DNA from: a bacterium | Lineage (GTDB): Bacteria; Patescibacteriota; Gracilibacteria; JAUYGZ01; DAOVYC01 | DNA length: 7,452 bases | Direction of reading: 5' to 3' | NCBI GenBank assembly: GCA_030635805.1 | Contig: DAOVYC010000030.1 | Span: forward strand, 1-7,452 | Part shown: piece by piece, positions 6,139 to 7,452 of the stretch | Position numbering within the stretch: the first letter of the stretch is position 1 | Layout of the letters: each line of letters begins with the position of its first letter | The notes under the pieces: generated by a model | What the model was told of the DNA's origin: nothing | The model's input: the letters and a program-made list of their open reading frames with translations, nothing else | The model's database searches: none | Program-made: the position numbers and the translations under genes

Positions 6139-6224
6139 AAGGCCTGCCAAATTAAATATTTACTAAAGTTGCATATATTAGTTGCTTTTTGAGCTGTGAA
6201 AGCTTAAAGTCTCTTGGCTATTTA

Positions 6225-6230
6225 TATAAT
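6225..6230 (+). promoter_or_regulatory. Candidate -10 box for the zinc-ribbon gene
   Basis: A perfect TATAAT lies in an A/T-rich stretch only 11 bp before the ATG at 6242, so transcription would start about 5 nt before the start codon (near-leaderless mRNA). No convincing -35 is present; TTAAAG at 6204-6209 would leave a 15-bp spacer. Confidence 0.45.
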
Positions 6231-6241
6231 AAAAAAATAAG

Positions 6242-6982
6242 ATGAGAGATTTTAGACAAGACAGATCGTTCGGTGGTGGAGGTAGAAGAGACGGAGGGGG
6301 TAGAAGAGACGGAGGTAGAACTGAAATGCATAAGGCTGTTTGTGCCGAATGTGGAGAGAGATGTGAAGTTCCTTTTAAACCAAGTGGGAATAAGCCTGTT
6401 TTATGCAGTAATTGTTTTAAAAGAGATGGTGGCGGTTCAGACTCAAGAAGATCCGGGGGAAGAGACTTTGGCAGAGGGGGAAGAGATTCCGGCAGAGGGG
6501 GAAGAGATTTTGGTGGCGATAGACCAATGCATCAAGCGGTTTGTTCCGAATGCGGAGACAGGTGTGAGGTTCCTTTTAAACCGAGTGGGAATAAGCCTGT
6601 TTTATGCAGTAATTGTTTTGAGAAAAGCGGTGGAGGGAAAAAGAGCGGAGGAAGGGGCAGTTCCAGTTTAGATTTAAAGGCGGTGAACGAGAAGCTTGAT
6701 CTGATTTTGAAAATACTGGAGCCAATTACCGAAATGGAATTGATTGATGCCAATGAGCCGGAGCTGAATGACTTCATGGAAGATTTTGAAGAGGAAGTAG
6801 TCAAAGACAAGAAAGCCAAAAAAGCTAAGAAGGCTGAAAAGAAGGAAAAGAAGGAAAAGAAGGTAGAAAAGAAACCTGCTAAAAAAGTAGCTCCGAAGAA
6901 GGTTGCGAAGAAAGCGGCTAAGAAACCAGTCGCGAAAAAGGCTGTGAAGAAGGCTACGAAGGCTAAGGCTAAGAAGAAATAA
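6242..6982 (+). CDS. Nucleic-acid-binding protein: RGG repeats, two CxxC-x17-CxxC zinc ribbons, H1-like basic tail
   Basis: This 246-residue protein is modular. Residues 1-28 are a Gly/Arg region with two GGGRRDGG-type units. Zinc ribbon 1 uses C34/C37 and C55/C58, each pair separated by exactly 17 residues. A second Gly/Arg linker (about 62-95) holds GGRD(F/S)G repeats. Zinc ribbon 2 uses C101/C104 and C122/C125. Each ribbon has an extra Cys (C41, C108). Residues 141-162 (SSLDLKAVNEKLDLILKILE) form a likely coiled coil, followed by an acidic stretch (164-187). The tail (188-246) is Lys/Ala-rich, like histone H1 or bacterial H1-like proteins (AKKAVKKATK). The CxxC-x17-CxxC domain is a described but functionally uncharacterised domain (TIGR04272), and I recall it as common in CPR genomes. 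RGG repeats, Zn ribbons and the basic tail together suggest RNA or DNA binding, perhaps nucleoid- or ribosome-associated; this is inferred. The start is the first ATG after an in-frame TAA at 6230-6232. Confidence 0.88.
   Translation: MRDFRQDRSFGGGGRRDGGGRRDGGRTEMHKAVCAECGERCEVPFKPSGNKPVLCSNCFKRDGGGSDSRRSGGRDFGRGGRDSGRGGRDFGGDRPMHQAVCSECGDRCEVPFKPSGNKPVLCSNCFEKSGGGKKSGGRGSSSLDLKAVNEKLDLILKILEPITEMELIDANEPELNDFMEDFEEEVVKDKKAKKAKKAEKKEKKEKKVEKKPAKKVAPKKVAKKAAKKPVAKKAVKKATKAKAKKK
6326..6619 (+). repeat. Duplicated 93-bp zinc-ribbon coding unit
   Basis: Copies lie at 6326-6418 and 6527-6619, offset by 201 bp (67 codons). They differ at about 9 positions, all in the first 57 bp. The last 36 bp (SGNKPVLCSNCF) are identical even at synonymous sites. 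Between the copies are 21-bp Gly/Arg microrepeats starting at 6458, 6479 and 6500. Confidence 0.85.
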
Positions 6983-7018
6983 GGCTGTTTCTTGAGATTC
7001 TACAGTAAAATTGAACTA

Positions 7019-7024
7019 TATAAT
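7019..7024 (+). promoter_or_regulatory. Candidate -10 box for the downstream lipoprotein gene
   Basis: TATAAT lies 9 bp before the ATG at 7034, implying a leaderless or near-leaderless transcript. A TTGAGA at 6992-6997 is too far away (21 bp) to be an ideal -35; using the overlapping TATATA at 7017-7022 the spacer is 19 bp. Confidence 0.4.
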
Positions 7025-7033
7025 TTTTTCACT

Positions 7034-7452
7034 ATGAGAATAAGATTTTTTATTGTTTTTTTGTCTGTTCTATTACTTGCGGGTTGTGCGGATGTCACCG
7101 AAACTGAAGTTGATGAGATTGCCTACCGCTGGGAGATGTATGATCTGAATTTTACTTATCCGGAAGAGCTTAATATCTATGAAGACAGGCAGATCATTTT
7201 TAATGATGATATTTTTGATACGATTATTATAACCGAGAGTGACCTTGCAAATGCCGTAAGTATTGAACTGGGAATAGAGATTATGGCACGACAAAATGTA
7301 ACGGTTGAGGATATGCTCACCGGTTTTGACGGGAAGATGGATTATGAAGATAAGGGAGTTTACAGGGCGGGAGATGATAAATTTAAGAAGATTTGTTATG
7401 ATTTTTTCGGTTCACCGCGCTGTAGTTATCTTATTGAAAAAAATGAGATTTA
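7034..7452 (+). CDS. Lipoprotein, 3' truncated by the window edge
   Basis: From the ATG at 7034 the frame is open to the last base, giving 139 residues of an incomplete protein. The N-terminus MRIRFFIVFLSVLLLAGC is a textbook lipoprotein signal peptide with lipobox L15-A16-G17-C18, so the mature protein should be lipid-anchored on the outer face of the membrane. The mature part begins ADVTETEVDEIAYRWEMYDL and is rich in acidic and beta-branched residues, with short strand-like segments (RQIIFNDDIF, DTIIITESDL). It includes two later cysteines (ICYDFF and PRCSYL). It resembles small CPR lipoproteins whose N-terminal region precedes a beta-sheet domain (compare YRWEMYDLNFTYPEEL), but I assign no function. 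It starts 51 bp after the zinc-ribbon gene and probably has its own promoter. Confidence 0.85.
   Translation, partial: MRIRFFIVFLSVLLLAGCADVTETEVDEIAYRWEMYDLNFTYPEELNIYEDRQIIFNDDIFDTIIITESDLANAVSIELGIEIMARQNVTVEDMLTGFDGKMDYEDKGVYRAGDDKFKKICYDFFGSPRCSYLIEKNEI

Noticed and set aside
6273..6671. Alternative + frame inside the zinc-ribbon gene
   Set aside because: It overlaps the clear two-ribbon protein and only mirrors its repeats in another frame.
7073..7294. Minus-strand frame of 73 codons at the window end
   Set aside because: It lies antisense to the lipoprotein, which has a full signal peptide and lipobox and is open to the edge.

Overview
This window most likely comes from a low-GC Candidatus Patescibacteria (CPR) genome. 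That is an inference from several features: an SLH-anchored surface protein with tandem Ig-like repeats, two CxxC-x17-CxxC zinc ribbons joined to a histone-H1-like Lys/Ala tail, a compact 4-TM protein of a type I associate with CPR genomes, and a general lack of Shine-Dalgarno sites. Stops are TAA, TAG and TGA and no internal TGA is needed, so the TGA=Gly code of Gracilibacteria/Absconditabacteria is not indicated. No rRNA, tRNA, CRISPR array or transposase is visible.

Layout. (1) 1-2364 (+) is the 3' part of a large surface protein: two 89-residue Ig-like repeats, two more Ig-like segments, a beta-rich module and three C-terminal SLH repeats. (2) 2365-2685 has no intact gene. It holds weak hairpins and, at 2490-2614, a decayed C-terminal fragment of Elp3, the tRNA-modifying radical SAM/GNAT enzyme. 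(3) 2686-4152 (-) is a lone gene for a PD-(D/E)XK (Mrr-like) nuclease with an N-terminal region I do not recognise. Its promoter has TTGACA and TATAAT boxes 16 bp apart, and the -10 lies inside a CIRCE element, the operator of the heat-shock repressor HrcA. (4) 4254-5699 (+) is a compact operon: a lipoprotein, a YHYH-type secreted protein with a C-terminal membrane anchor, and a 59-residue two-TM protein, closed by a strong intrinsic terminator. (5) Directly after that terminator, a second copy of the same ~65-bp promoter block drives a 4-TM membrane protein (5764-6138). (6) 6242-6982 (+) encodes the RGG/zinc-ribbon/basic-tail protein. (7) 7034-7452 (+) is the start of another lipoprotein, cut by the window edge.

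Most genes here are cell-envelope genes. The two that stand out are the nuclease, whose CIRCE-controlled promoter suggests induction by protein-folding stress, and the zinc-ribbon protein, a likely nucleic-acid binder. The nuclease beside an elp3 relic suggests a remodelled, accessory-type locus. I see no multi-gene defence system: any defence role would rest on the single nuclease gene.
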